Positions 34,843 through 43,625 are shown, counted from the first letter of the stretch. The stretch: 64,000 nucleotides of DNA from Candidatus Viridilinea mediisalina (GCF_002532535.1 NZ_NQWI01000001.1:1-64000); one strand, 5' to 3'. The notes: generated from the letters alone by a model not told the origin. Translations and numbers: made by a program.

Positions 34843-35136
34843 TCAGTGATAATCAACGATTACCACTTGGTCAGGGCCTTTTTCTGTCCACACGAAGCAC
34901 AGCCGATATTGCTCATTGAGACGGATGCTGTGTTGGCCCTTACGATTGCCCGTTAGTGCTTCGAGGCGGTTACCAGGTGGAATGCGCAGTTCTTCTAGGG
35001 CTGTTACAGAGTCAAGTAGGTCGAGTTTTCTGGTGGCGACCTTCCAAAGGGATTCCGGGCAGGTTTTGCGAGCGGCTTTGGTATTCTCACCGTTGTAGAT
35101 ATCTTCAGTGCCTTGATCCTGGAAAGCGACAATCAT
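34843..35136 (-). CDS. higB: HigB-family mRNA interferase toxin
   Basis: 97 aa from the ATG at 35136. RelE-like fold with KVATRKLDLLDSVTALEELRIPPGNRLEALTGNRKGQHSIRLNEQYRLCFVW (shown here in pieces: PGNRLEAL, GQHSIRLNEQYRLCF), ending VVIVDYH. Ribosome-dependent mRNA cleavage is the known family activity. Reading leftward, the gene begins 68 bp after the GTTGGGC core of attC 1, as a cassette gene would. Confidence 0.9.
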   Translation of the reverse strand: MIVAFQDQGTEDIYNGENTKAARKTCPESLWKVATRKLDLLDSVTALEELRIPPGNRLEALTGNRKGQHSIRLNEQYRLCFVWTEKGPDQVVIVDYH

Positions 35137-35203
35137 ACCATCATGATAGCACGGATACCATGCTATAGCAACCCATGGAGGATTCATGTTGCATGCTATT
35201 CGG

Positions 35204-35343
35204 GCCGCCCAACGCTCGCCTTCACCTGCGCCGCTGGCAGGATTGATAGATCGGCAGGAGGCGGCGGCACGCCACACGCATGAAAAACGCACCAAGTTTG
35301 ATGACGCGCCAGCGGCGTCAGGTGCGAGCCAATGTTGGGCGGC
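35204..35343 (-). repeat. attC-like site 1 (integron cassette recombination site)
   Basis: 140 bp imperfect palindrome. Outer arms GCCGCCCAAC / GTTGGGCGGC (10/10), then GCTCG/CGAGC, CACCTG/CAGGTG and CGCCGCTGGC/GCCAGCGGCG, with unpaired bases (CCTT, T, CAAT) of the kind that define attC folding. Reading on the - strand, the boxes match RYYYAAC (GCCCAAC) and GTTRRRY (GTTGGGC). It separates the HNH fragment from higBA. Confidence 0.7.
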
Positions 35344-35347
35344 GTCT

Positions 35348-35655
35348 TTAGTAACAAAGATAATCTAGATTATATCTCTCACTGTGTCGCTCTAATGCAT
35401 ATTTATCCGGGCTGTAATCCGATTCTTTTGGGATAAGTAAGGGCTGATTATGGAATTCTACATACTCTGTGTTATCGAGTAGTTCACTGATCTTTATGAT
35501 CATCGGATCTTTCTCTGCATATATGGTTATCATTCCTAAATCAAAAAGCGTATGGATTTCGGCTCGTAATAACAAGCCGTTTTCTATGGAAAAAGTGCCG
35601 CCGTAGCAGTAAGGAGTAATATGGGCCGCTTCTAGGATTGGCTTGAATGTACATC
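35348..35655 (-). pseudogene. HNH endonuclease, N-terminus missing
   Basis: About 100 codons: CTFKPILEAAHITPYCYGG and NGLLLRAEIHTLFDLGMITI are the end of a well-known HNH family (AAHI-x-PY ... NGL-x-L). Upstream the frame runs into backbone sequence of the opposite strand, so the N-terminal ~150-200 residues are gone. AT-rich against its surroundings. It precedes attC 1 in the - direction, as a cassette gene would. Confidence 0.75.
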
Positions 35656-35855
35656 CACGCGGTTGATCATCTGCCCCCAGCCCCACCACCACCGCTGCTG
35701 CCGCCACCCGCACGCGCGACCGCTGACGAATCGGTCGAGCCACCGCGCAGCATTCCTAGCACGCGCACGGGCTGGCTTGATGCGGCCCTGGCCCACAGCC
35801 GCGAGCGGGCCAGGTTGCGCCAGGCGGAGGAAGCCGCCCGCAAGGAGCATCTATG
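35650..35855 (+). pseudogene. 3' fragment of a backbone gene
   Basis: A Pro-rich stretch then STRTGWLDAALAHSRERARL ... ARKEHL, ending with a stop that overlaps the next start (ATGA at 35853). It has no start of its own and borders the HNH fragment, so it is likely the tail of the gene interrupted at 34493. Confidence 0.4.
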
Positions 35856-36263
35856 ACCATGCTCTGGCTGCTGACCGGCGCAGTCAGCGGGGCACTGGTT
35901 GCGTGGGCGGTCGGGGAGTGCCGGTGGCGGCGCGAGCCACCCTCGCTGCCCGCTGCGCCTGCTTTGGCGTATGAACTGATGCTGCTGCGCCTGGGCGAAG
36001 CCCGCGGGCGTCAGGCCATCCTCGACGAGGTACGCATGCTCGCACACGGCCATCTCAAGACCCACGTCCTCGCCGTGCAGCGCTGTCGCATCCTCGCCCG
36101 TGACGCGCCCACGCCCGTACAGCGCAGCGACGGGCTGACGGCGGGCCTGCGCCAGACCCGCCGCTTACTCGATCGCGTCGTGACGCTCCACCAGACGGCG
36201 GGCAGTTCGGCGCTGCCGAGCGACCCTGGCCCCCCATCAGATCGAGGTCATCCCGGCCCGTAG
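35853..36263 (+). CDS. Small membrane-anchored protein
   Basis: 136 aa. One N-terminal membrane segment (3-20, MLWLLTGAVSGALVAWAVG) and a helical Arg-rich body (ELMLLRLGEARGRQAILDEV). Not recognised. The last ~25 residues are low complexity and the following response-regulator frame starts 20 bp later in another frame, so a small indel may have fused or shortened the pair. Confidence 0.6.
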   Translation: MTMLWLLTGAVSGALVAWAVGECRWRREPPSLPAAPALAYELMLLRLGEARGRQAILDEVRMLAHGHLKTHVLAVQRCRILARDAPTPVQRSDGLTAGLRQTRRLLDRVVTLHQTAGSSALPSDPGPPSDRGHPGP

Positions 36264-36282
36264 TGGGGAAGAGGCGCTGGAG

Positions 36283-36852
36283 ATGGTTGCCCAGGATGCG
36301 CCTATCGCGGCGGCTATCTGCGACGTCCTGCTGCCGCACGCCGAAATCGAAGGCATCGCGGCCGCCCGCATGCTCTGGTACGACCACGGTATTCCCTGCC
36401 TGATCCTGACCAGCGTGCAGGAAGCGAGTACCCGCCTGGCCGCGATCTACGCGGGCGCGTTTGGCTACGTGCTCAAGGACATGGCCGAAGCCGACGTGCT
36501 CGTGTGCAGTGTGCTGACCCTGCTCGCCGGGCAGCGGCCCCAGGATCCCCTGGCAGCCCTGAACATCAGCCCCCACGAAGCGCAGCAGCTCGCCGAGATC
36601 CGCGCCGCCCATATGCGGGCCTTGGAGCAATTGACGCCGCAGCAGCGCGTGGTCGCGGGCCTGATCCTCGAAGGCAAGACCAACCACGAAATCGCAACCC
36701 AGCTCGTGCTCTCCCGGGGCACGGTCAACTCCCACGTGAGCAACATCTTGCAGCGGTTGAACCTGGCGACGCGGCGTGACGTGAAGACCCGCGTCCTGCT
36801 GAGCACGCCAGGGATGGGCCAGCGCCCGACCGCACCAAAGGGAAGCGTATGA
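36283..36852 (+). CDS. LuxR-type response regulator with truncated receiver
   Basis: 189 aa. The receiver domain lacks its first ~25-30 residues (the acidic Asp pair), but the phospho-acceptor strand AAICDVLLP (Asp14), LILTS and the conserved Lys in GYVLKD are present. In-frame codons upstream of the ATG (HQIEVIPARSGEEALE) still read as receiver sequence. The LuxR HTH covers about 117-175 (LTPQQRVVAGLILEGKTNHE, SRGTVNSHVSNILQRL). It overlaps the next gene by ATGA. No cognate kinase is seen. Confidence 0.8.
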   Translation: MVAQDAPIAAAICDVLLPHAEIEGIAAARMLWYDHGIPCLILTSVQEASTRLAAIYAGAFGYVLKDMAEADVLVCSVLTLLAGQRPQDPLAALNISPHEAQQLAEIRAAHMRALEQLTPQQRVVAGLILEGKTNHEIATQLVLSRGTVNSHVSNILQRLNLATRRDVKTRVLLSTPGMGQRPTAPKGSV

Positions 36853-37823
36853 CGACTGACCTGCCCCCCACAAACGCCCTGAGCGAGCGCGTGGATCACG
36901 CCGACACGATCGACGACCTGCACTGGGCCAACCTGGAGATCGAGAAATCCCAGCGCCAGATCAGCCGCGGCATGAGTGAACTGGCCGAAGGCATCGTCAC
37001 CCTCGCGCTGATTCTGCTCGACGTGCGGCGGCGGCGACTCTACCGCTTTGACCCGGCCTATCCCACCTTCGAGCGCTTCGTCGAACAGCGTCACAGCATC
37101 AGCGCCCAGCAGGCCAACCTCTACGTTGACGCGCTCACTGCGCTGGGGCCACAGCAGTACCGCACGCTGATCAGCGACCTCGGCGTCCAGCGCACCTTCG
37201 CGCTGGCGCTGCTCCAGCAAGCCGACCCCGCGCTCGTCACCGCCTTGCAGCGCCTGCCCGCTGCCGAGCGCCACGCGGTCACGGTGGCCGAAATCGAAGC
37301 GGTGGATGCCGCGGTGGCGCACGAACTCCGCAGCCGGGTAGCGCAGCTCGAGCAGGAGATTACCCGCGAACAGGGGTTACTCCAGCAAACCCGCCGCCGC
37401 CTGCAAGAGGTCGAAGATCTGCATCAGCGCGTGACCGGCGGGCTGATCGAAGAACGCGACAGCGCCCGTCAGGCCCTCGACCAGGAGCAGATCCAGACCG
37501 AGCGGCTGCGTAAACTCCTGCGCGAGGCCCGCGAAACGGCGGCGGCCCCAGCCCGCACGGCAGGCTCGGCCCCGACGGCGCCCGCCGCCCCACCACCGCC
37601 CGTCGCCCCACCACCGCCCGCCACGAGCGTCACTGAAGCCGTGGTTGTCGTCGTCACCTGCGACGTGGACGCCATCATCAGCGATGCGCGAGGCCTGACG
37701 ACCAACCTCGAGCGCGTTCGCCACCTCCGCCGCGAGGACATCGCGCCCGATCAACGGCAACGCCTGTCCAGTGCGCTCCAGGGCCTCAGTGGCATGCTCC
37801 AGACCCTGCTGCGGCACCCGTAG
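36849..37823 (+). CDS. Coiled-coil element protein
   Basis: 324 aa. Residues 20-130 are a helical domain (DVRRRRLYRFDPAYPTFERF, HSISAQQANLYVDAL) like the N-terminal part of DUF3102-type and related plasmid DNA-binding proteins. A coiled coil follows (155-235), then a Pro/Ala-rich linker and a C-terminal helical piece. Possibly a partition or regulatory DNA-binding protein; function not established. Coupled to the response regulator by ATGA. Confidence 0.65.
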   Translation: MTTDLPPTNALSERVDHADTIDDLHWANLEIEKSQRQISRGMSELAEGIVTLALILLDVRRRRLYRFDPAYPTFERFVEQRHSISAQQANLYVDALTALGPQQYRTLISDLGVQRTFALALLQQADPALVTALQRLPAAERHAVTVAEIEAVDAAVAHELRSRVAQLEQEITREQGLLQQTRRRLQEVEDLHQRVTGGLIEERDSARQALDQEQIQTERLRKLLREARETAAAPARTAGSAPTAPAAPPPPVAPPPPATSVTEAVVVVVTCDVDAIISDARGLTTNLERVRHLRREDIAPDQRQRLSSALQGLSGMLQTLLRHP

Positions 37824-37852
37824 GACGGAATCATTCCAGAGGAAACCGCCCC

Positions 37853-38299
37853 ATGCCCGTGCCAGACGCCAGCCAACTCCACCAGCTCTACATCGTGGAA
37901 GGCCAGACGATCCGCGCCATCGCCCAGCGCTACCGCTGCCGCCCGGCGGCGGTCATTGCCGCGATGGAAGCCGCTGGCATCGCTCGCCGTCGGTCAGGGC
38001 GAACCCGCGCCCCGCTGCCCGCCTGGGACACCGAAAAACTCCGCCAACTCGTCAGGGCCAAGGGCGTGCGCTACGTCCGAGCCTTCGCCCGTCGCCACGG
38101 CGTCAGCAAAGAGAAACTCGCCGTCCTACTGGGCAACCAGCGCCTCGACCGTGGTCGTCGCAGCCACCAGCGCGCCCTCGAACACGACGCCGCGATCCGC
38201 AGTGCCTACGACGCGGGCGCGCCAATCACGGCCCTCGCCAAACAGTACGGCTGCACCCGGCGGGCTATCGGCTACAGCCTGGATCGCACCATTTCATAG
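37853..38299 (+). CDS. Multi-HTH DNA-binding protein
   Basis: 148 aa with GAGGAA upstream. Three helix-turn-helix units can be read: LYIVEGQTIRAIAQRYRCRP (about 12-35), VRYVRAFARRHGVSKEKLAV (72-95) and AYDAGAPITALAKQYGCTRR (118-140). Very basic. Likely a regulator or site-specific DNA-binding protein of the element. Confidence 0.75.
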   Translation: MPVPDASQLHQLYIVEGQTIRAIAQRYRCRPAAVIAAMEAAGIARRRSGRTRAPLPAWDTEKLRQLVRAKGVRYVRAFARRHGVSKEKLAVLLGNQRLDRGRRSHQRALEHDAAIRSAYDAGAPITALAKQYGCTRRAIGYSLDRTIS

Positions 38300-38769
38300 C
38301 CGATAGAACAATAGCCGATAGCCGATAGGACTACCATGGTACCTGCGCTCAGATACCCTCAGATGCGCCGCAAAAGAACGCAAAGCGCACATCGCCGCAA
38401 CCAGTCCGCTGTTTACCCATTTTGCGCTCTTTGTGGTCTTTCGTGGCAAACGTATGTGCGATACGGTGCGACCTTCAACCGGCATTGGCATTAGAGATCA
38501 TCGACCACAAGCCGATACAACAACGTCATTGGGACAACCCGTGAGCGAACCAGCACGGCCACGGGAACCAAAGGGAAGCCAAACCTGACTCGTTGAGCTT
38601 TGCCTTCCCATTGGTTCCCGCCAGATACCAATTCCTGATGCGATCACTATCCGATGCGCTGGGAACAAACCGCAGCACGGACGAGTCCAAGCGCATTCCC
38701 ATGCGCTACATCTTGCTCATCCCTCGACACTCAGCACTCGTCACTTGTCACTCACAGAAGAGGAACCAG
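38297..38769. other. Gap with short tandem repeats
   Basis: Positions 38297-38329 hold AGCCGATAG repeats (same words at 45658-45688). Near 38720-38755 lie degenerate CACTCGTCA words also found as a clean array at 45737-45766. No gene is supported; the frame entering the next gene has no good start before 38770. Confidence 0.5.
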
Positions 38770-39552
38770 ATGGTTCAGCCCGAAAACCACCCGCCCAGCG
38801 TTGCACCAATCCGCGTCACCTGCCCCCACTGCGGCCATGCGCTAGATGTTGTTCCTCCACGGGTTACCGCAGCCAGCCCAGACCCGCGATCACCCGAGGC
38901 GGCTTCTGCATCGCGGGCAGGATGGCTCGGTCAGGCAGTGCGCCAGGCATTCGCACGCCGCAGCGGCCCATTCAGCGCCGACAATGCTCCCGTGCAGGCA
39001 GAACAGACTGCGCCGGCGCCACGCCCCTGGGGCCGCATCGTGCTCGTTGTGCTCGGCATGATCGTGATCAGCGCCCTACTGATCTGGCGCGGCCAACCTA
39101 CTGGCTTGACAGGCGCGGAGCATGCCGTCCCACCCGCCCAAGCACCGCTCGCGGTCGCCACTCCTCCCAGCCTGAGCGCCGACGAGGCCGCAATCCTGGA
39201 TACCCTGACCCACTACCAGCGCGCCGAAAGCGAAGCCGCCGCAGGGCTGACGATCGCGCCGATCATTCCGTACATCGACCCAAACAGCCCCTTCGCTCAG
39301 CGGCGCCTGGCCCAACTCGCCGAACGCCAGCGCCGCAACGCGCCCCACCGCAGCATCCTGGTGCGCTGGGCCGTCGGCCCGATCACCATCGTCGGCACCA
39401 GTGCCACCGTCGTCACCCAGGAAACCTGGAGCAACCAGGAGGCCGGGGCCGTCGCGCCCGAGCAGGCCACCGTGCGCGTGACCTACACCCTACGCTGGGA
39501 GGCCGCGGCAGGCCGGTGGCTGATTGTGGCGAGTGAGCAGATGGGGGTGTAG
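38770..39552 (+). CDS. Zinc-ribbon, single-membrane-segment protein of the element
   Basis: 260 aa from the ATG at 38770. A zinc-ribbon knuckle CPHCGH (18-23) is followed by a variable linker, a membrane segment (about 89-109, GRIVLVVLGMIVISALLIW) and an outer domain of about 120 aa ending TYTLRWEAAAGRWLIVASEQ, which has the pattern of NTF2/IMS-like folds used in transfer-channel proteins. A structural part of the conjugation apparatus is plausible. An attC-like site starts 27 bp after its stop. Confidence 0.65.
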   Translation: MVQPENHPPSVAPIRVTCPHCGHALDVVPPRVTAASPDPRSPEAASASRAGWLGQAVRQAFARRSGPFSADNAPVQAEQTAPAPRPWGRIVLVVLGMIVISALLIWRGQPTGLTGAEHAVPPAQAPLAVATPPSLSADEAAILDTLTHYQRAESEAAAGLTIAPIIPYIDPNSPFAQRRLAQLAERQRRNAPHRSILVRWAVGPITIVGTSATVVTQETWSNQEAGAVAPEQATVRVTYTLRWEAAAGRWLIVASEQMGV

Positions 39553-39578
39553 GGGTTAGCACTGAGCAGTGCTGGATT

Positions 39579-39720
39579 GCCGCTGAACGCTCCGTTTTCA
39601 CCGGCACCGCTGGCAGGCGTTGAGATCGCTACCGGCCTTCGGCACAGAACCACTGATCAAAGTCGCGCCCAGGTCAGGGCCGCGCCAGCGGCGTCCGTGT
39701 GCAAGGCGATGTTGGGCGGC
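39579..39720 (-). repeat. attC-like site 2
   Basis: 142 bp imperfect palindrome: GCCGCTGAAC / GTTGGGCGGC outer arms (9 of 10 with one G-U), CCGCTGGC / GCCAGCGG inner arms and unpaired bases between. On the - strand the 5' box is GCCCAAC. The far box reads GTTCAGC and probably belongs to the backbone site into which the cassette inserted. Confidence 0.65.
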
Positions 39721-39773
39721 TGCTTTTTCGCTTATTGATGCAGTACTATACTGAGCATATGAAACTCGAAGAG

Positions 39774-40619
39774 TTAAACCCAAACGTCTTCTGGTTGATA
39801 TTTAAAATACTTTATGGCTACCTTCTTGTATATGATCGCCGCAATTCCATTTACGACTGCAAATACATTCCCAACATATTTTGTATCAATAGGGATTAGA
39901 TCACCAACCGTCAAATCATTTCTTTTAGTTTCACGCAAGTATTTTAGATCTGCTCTTCCGCCGTTATGTACGAATGCATGTCGCATTCTTCTTGCGTCAT
40001 CTACAAAAGAAATGTTCCTTTCAGGCACTTTAATATCCAACTTCAAATTACCCCCATTTAAAACAGCAACACATTCACTAATTGACTTACCTTCGAAAAG
40101 TTGGGTTGCGTACTTCTCAGACAAATTTTCTATTAGAGCATCCCAATTACCTGATTTTATAACTGTCTCCCAATCAATAATACGATCTTTGTTTATCATA
40201 ATTTCCGGTCGCATTTTACACATAATTCTTATAGTGTCAACCAAAAATGCTTCGAGGAATGTAAAGACCATTACTAGATTTTGCGAGCAAAGCATGCGTA
40301 CAAAGTCAATATCCGAGAAACTGGTTATTGACTTGTTAGTCTGCTTAGCCCGAAATACTAACGCCATAAGCAAGAGAACAATATTTTCTTCTGTAAAGCT
40401 AATTCTAAGGCTCACCTTTTCTACTTCCGTTGCCTGGAGTTGTTCGGTAGTTTCGTTAAAATTATGATTAATATGATCTATTATGTATTGCGGCATTCTA
40501 TTAGGAAAGTCGGTAAAGAGGATATTGTTCATTTGTAGCATAAATATCCCTTGCTGAATCGATGTTGAGAAGTCTAAATAAGTTTTTGTGTGCAACTTAG
40601 TCCAATGGTTCTCGCTCAT
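39774..40619 (-). CDS. HEPN-like protein in a cassette
   Basis: 281 aa, AT-rich. Mostly helical. RRMRHAFVHNGGRAD (about residues 214-228) carries an RX4H motif in the setting used by HEPN ribonucleases of the RiboL-PSP/MAE_28990 type. N-terminal helices (LVMVFTFLEAFLVDTIRIMC) fit as well. A defence or toxin role is inferred. It is the second gene after the presumed attI-side junction and is followed by attC 2. Confidence 0.7.
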   Translation of the reverse strand: MSENHWTKLHTKTYLDFSTSIQQGIFMLQMNNILFTDFPNRMPQYIIDHINHNFNETTEQLQATEVEKVSLRISFTEENIVLLLMALVFRAKQTNKSITSFSDIDFVRMLCSQNLVMVFTFLEAFLVDTIRIMCKMRPEIMINKDRIIDWETVIKSGNWDALIENLSEKYATQLFEGKSISECVAVLNGGNLKLDIKVPERNISFVDDARRMRHAFVHNGGRADLKYLRETKRNDLTVGDLIPIDTKYVGNVFAVVNGIAAIIYKKVAIKYFKYQPEDVWV

Positions 40620-40697
40620 CGCTCCACCTTTCTTTGTTACTGATGTATCGCTTGTAGATTCATGGAGATTATATTAAATGATCAACTCGGCAATAAT

Positions 40698-41258
40698 CTA
40701 TTCCAGGTCGATTTTGAGGATTTCCCTAAGTATTTCGGTTGGCGTTTTACCTTTTGTGTAGATTACATGTTTAGCTAATTGATAAATAGACGGATTTTTG
40801 AGAAATGAGAGATTTAATCTTGTATGGGAATGTGTGCGTTTGCAAATGTTTGCGTCATTTCGCTCGTTCAACTCTTTCATTGCTATATCAATGTCTGGCG
40901 AAGGAGTCAAGAGTATGACATTATATGGCATAAATACATTCCGCATCTCTTCAAGATACGTATCTTCATAGAGTGAATGGCCTACTCCAAGGTCTATGAT
41001 ACACATTTCATCCTTGTGATCTTCAATAAATCGTCGAACTGCATGAGCATAATATGGTTGCCATTGTAAAGAGTCAAGATCTCCTAGTGATTCTGCGGCT
41101 TCGAGAGATAATCCCTTCTCTTTGTAATACTTCCAGGCATATTCATCAAGTGAAAAAATCGCTTTTCCAAGGTCACTAGCAAGCAATTGACCAATCGTTG
41201 TCTTGCCGATGCCGTATGGGCCTATTAGGACTATTGATTTCACATAGTTCTCCGTCAC
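40698..41258 (-). CDS. Shikimate-kinase-like P-loop NTPase in a cassette
   Basis: 186 aa. Walker A IGPYGIGKTT at residues 12-21, a DEY motif (LDEYAWKYY), a late strand CIIDLGVGHSL, and a lid-like region KRTHSHTRLNLSF. Small-molecule kinase fold; the substrate cannot be told. Genes of this type occur as lone cargo or next to toxins. Read leftward it starts 83 bp after the GTTGGGC core at 41350, and precedes the HEPN gene. Confidence 0.75.
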   Translation of the reverse strand: MTENYVKSIVLIGPYGIGKTTIGQLLASDLGKAIFSLDEYAWKYYKEKGLSLEAAESLGDLDSLQWQPYYAHAVRRFIEDHKDEMCIIDLGVGHSLYEDTYLEEMRNVFMPYNVILLTPSPDIDIAMKELNERNDANICKRTHSHTRLNLSFLKNPSIYQLAKHVIYTKGKTPTEILREILKIDLE

Positions 41259-41340
41259 TCTTTGATAGATGGTTGAGGCACGGCGCTATTGTATCATAAA
41301 ATTAAGCGGTGGCAGGGGTGGTGCGCTGATAGGTGCTGCA

Positions 41341-41350
41341 GCCGCCCAAC
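41341..41350 (-). repeat. Cassette junction core next to a presumed attI
   Basis: GTTGGGCGGC on the - strand, identical to the cassette-side cores of attC 1 and 2. No palindromic partner lies to its right, which is what an attI or secondary-site junction looks like. The 250 bp between here and the intI-like pseudogene (41351-41601) hold no gene and would contain attI. Confidence 0.5.
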
Positions 41351-41601
41351 TACGAAATGGATCGCATTTCCACAGTTTAATCGCCTCCACATCCCACTAT
41401 AGCCCATGCAACCTATCTCACCTGCACAGGCTGTTTCGCATGCATTGGTGCAGTCGAAAATCCCCTAGTTGGAGGTTCGATTGCATGCTGCTGCGCGTAT
41501 CGTAGCACGCGCCGCTGCGGTATACAAGGAGAGCTGAGTTTGCTGCATGACGACGACGACCCTCTTGGTCGTGACGCTGTTCCCGGAATCGTGCCCTGAC
41601 C

Positions 41602-41985
41602 ACACCACCCCCGAAATGACTGGACGATGCGCGCGAGGTTTTGCACGCACGCCACGACGCCTACCGCAGCAAGCAGCACTCCATTGATTGGATGCGTCGC
41701 TTTATCCTGTTCCACCAGCAGCGCCCTCCCCGTGCTATGGGCCGCCCGAAAAACAAGGCCTTGCTGATCCACCTCTTCACCGAGCAACACGTCGCCGCGT
41801 CGATGCAGAACCAGTTTCGCAGCACCATCCTCTTCCACTATCGCTACGTCCTTGAGATCCCAGTTGAGGTGCCAGTTGGCGTGCTAACCGCCCGCACGTC
41901 ACGGTGCTTGCCGTTTGTCTTCACCCGCGCCGAGGTGCGGGCGGTGCCGGCACACCTGCACGGTTCGCGCCTGCTCATGGCCCAG
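41602..41985 (+). pseudogene. Integron-integrase-like tyrosine recombinase, truncated
   Basis: About 128 codons of the N-terminal SAM-like domain: PPK-stop-LDDAREVLHARH, SIDWMRRFILFHQ, AASMQNQFRSTILFHYRYVL, and TARTSRCLPFVFTRAEVRAV. This follows the order found in IntI proteins (LRTEQAYVHWVRAFIRFH, ALLFFYGKVL, RRLPVVLTPDEVVRIL). A TGA at 41617-41619 interrupts the beginning, and homology ends at LLMAQ, before all catalytic residues. It reads away from the cassettes, as intI does. Confidence 0.75.
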
Positions 41986-42214
41986 CGCGACAACTCTGTT
42001 GGTCGCGCTGTCTGTGCGAGCAACGCAGGCAGCTGGCAGATCGCAGTGCCAGCCGGTGCATACCCGGTGGCGCTGGTTTATGGCGGATCTCGTGCTGCGC
42101 ATAGTGGTTGCGGGCGACGTGATCGCCCTGCGGTGGCGGATTACCCATGAGCCCCTCGCCTCGCGGATGAGATCTGACTGACCCATTTCATCCACCCTCA
42201 CCGATGCCCCTGCG
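41986..42214. other. Backbone remnant after the intI-like fragment
   Basis: GC-rich DNA. One + frame ends with WFMADLVLRIVVAGDVIALRWR-like sequence at 42181, which may be the tail of a lost backbone gene. No start is seen. Confidence 0.3.
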
Positions 42215-42245
42215 AACCCTGGCTGCTATGGTGCAGCCGGGGTTT
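42215..42245 (+). terminator. Hairpin before the TrbL-like gene
   Basis: AACCC-T-GGCTGC pairs with GCAGCC-G-GGGTT around TATGGT, followed by TTCGTT. An intrinsic terminator is likely. Confidence 0.5.
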
Positions 42246-42268
42246 CGTTATGTGTGCAGGAGTTTGGT

Positions 42269-43625
42269 ATGCGGATGGCGGTTGTTCCTTCATGGGTCTG
42301 GTTGACGCAGCATTGGCGACGGGTCTTGATCATCGGCAGCATTTTGATCAGCCTGGTGCTGATGATGCTGATCGCCGTGCCGCCGGCGCACGCCGATTCG
42401 CCCTTCAATGACGTCACGCAGCCACGGCCGCAGGGTGGCGGGACGGGGAGTATCACGTCGGCTGAGCTGCCTGCGCTGCCGCCGAGCTTCGCCGAGTTGC
42501 CGCCGCCGCTGCTCGGGCCAGCCTATCGTCCCGCTGCTACGGGGGCGCTGGCACCACTTCAGCAGCAGACCCCTGACACGAACCCCAACAATCCGCTGGC
42601 CTGGATGAGCCTCAGTCTCAACCCGGGCAAGTGGCTGCTCGATTCGGTACTCGGGGCTACGACCGGCATTATCTACTCGCTGGCCTCGGTGTTTGAGGTG
42701 CTGGGCCGTTTTGGGAGCGGGCAGATTGTGGAGCTGAACGGTCAGATCAACAGTACCTCCGATACGGCCTTCAATCTGCTCTTCACCACTCCCGAAGCGC
42801 TCACGATCAGTTGGCCGGGAGCGTCGGGGTTGGGGAGTCCCCAGGCGATGCACAACGTCATCCGCCAGGCGGCGCTCTCGATTCTGGTCATCGTCTGCAC
42901 CTACCGGGCGGTCTTCGTGCTCACCGGCAATAGCTTCCGCAGCGGCCTCACCGACCTGCTCTTAAACGTAGAACGTAGAACGTAGAACGTAGAGCGTAGA
43001 GCGTAGAACGTAGAACGGAGACATAGCTTACACGAGTAAAAAACATATGATTAACACTATCACGACACTGCCTTATGTGCCCAAATCGGCTCTGCACATA
43101 GGACGTGCTTAGGCGCTGTAAGGAACTGCACAAAACCAACTTCAAGGATACCGTGGTCAGCACGAGCCGAGCAGACCGTCACTATGTGACGCTCCTGCCC
43201 GATAGTTACCGCTGACGTACCGCTTGGTCTCCACGGCTAGCGGCGCAGGTGGCTTGCTACAGGGAGGCCAACAGCCCGCAATCTTCACATTACCAGCGGC
43301 AACACCCTTCATAAAGCCATGTGCGACCGCCGCATCAGGATCTGCTTGCCTAACAGCGGTGTTGATCACGCAACATGCGAGAACAAGTTTGGCCAATCAA
43401 ATCCCATCTGGCGCGGGTGAGCGTTCGTTCTGCGTTCTACGTTCTACGTTCTACGTTTAAAAGGCCAACCCGGAGCGGCCCGACGGCACCTGGTGGAGTC
43501 CCGGCAACGACGACCGCGCCAACGAGGTCGAGGGTGCGCTCGGTGGCCCGGCCATCCTCGACTGGCTGACGTGGCTCTGGTGCCTGTTGTTTGGCTGGCT
43601 GCCGTGGGCGGGGTGCGGGGTGTAG
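42269..43625 (+). pseudogene. TrbL/VirB6-like membrane protein interrupted by a 499-bp element
   Basis: Start ATG at 42269 with GGAG upstream. Signal-like segment (21-38), Pro/Gly-rich linker, then NPNNPLAWMSLSLNPGKWLL and two hydrophobic segments, as in conjugative channel proteins. At codon 231 (DLL) the frame enters an element with inverted ends. If 42962-43460 is removed exactly, the frame continues in phase as KANPERPDGTWWSPGNDDRA and ends after 54 more residues. The interruption gives a product ending LLLNVERRT. Confidence 0.7.
42962..43460. mobile_element. 499-bp element with 25-bp inverted ends
   Basis: Ends TTAAACGTAGAACGTAGAAC and its complement; the inner edge is an irregular CGTAGA/GCGTAGA array on both sides. 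A - strand frame at 43157-43396 (79 aa, Cys-rich, starts MAKLVLACCVINTAV) is the only possible gene and is weak. No transposase. Confidence 0.65.

Noticed and set aside
41269-41505. 78-codon frame between the cassette and the intI-like fragment
   Set aside because: It crosses the cassette junction and the presumed attI, has no ribosome-binding site and no similarity to a known family.
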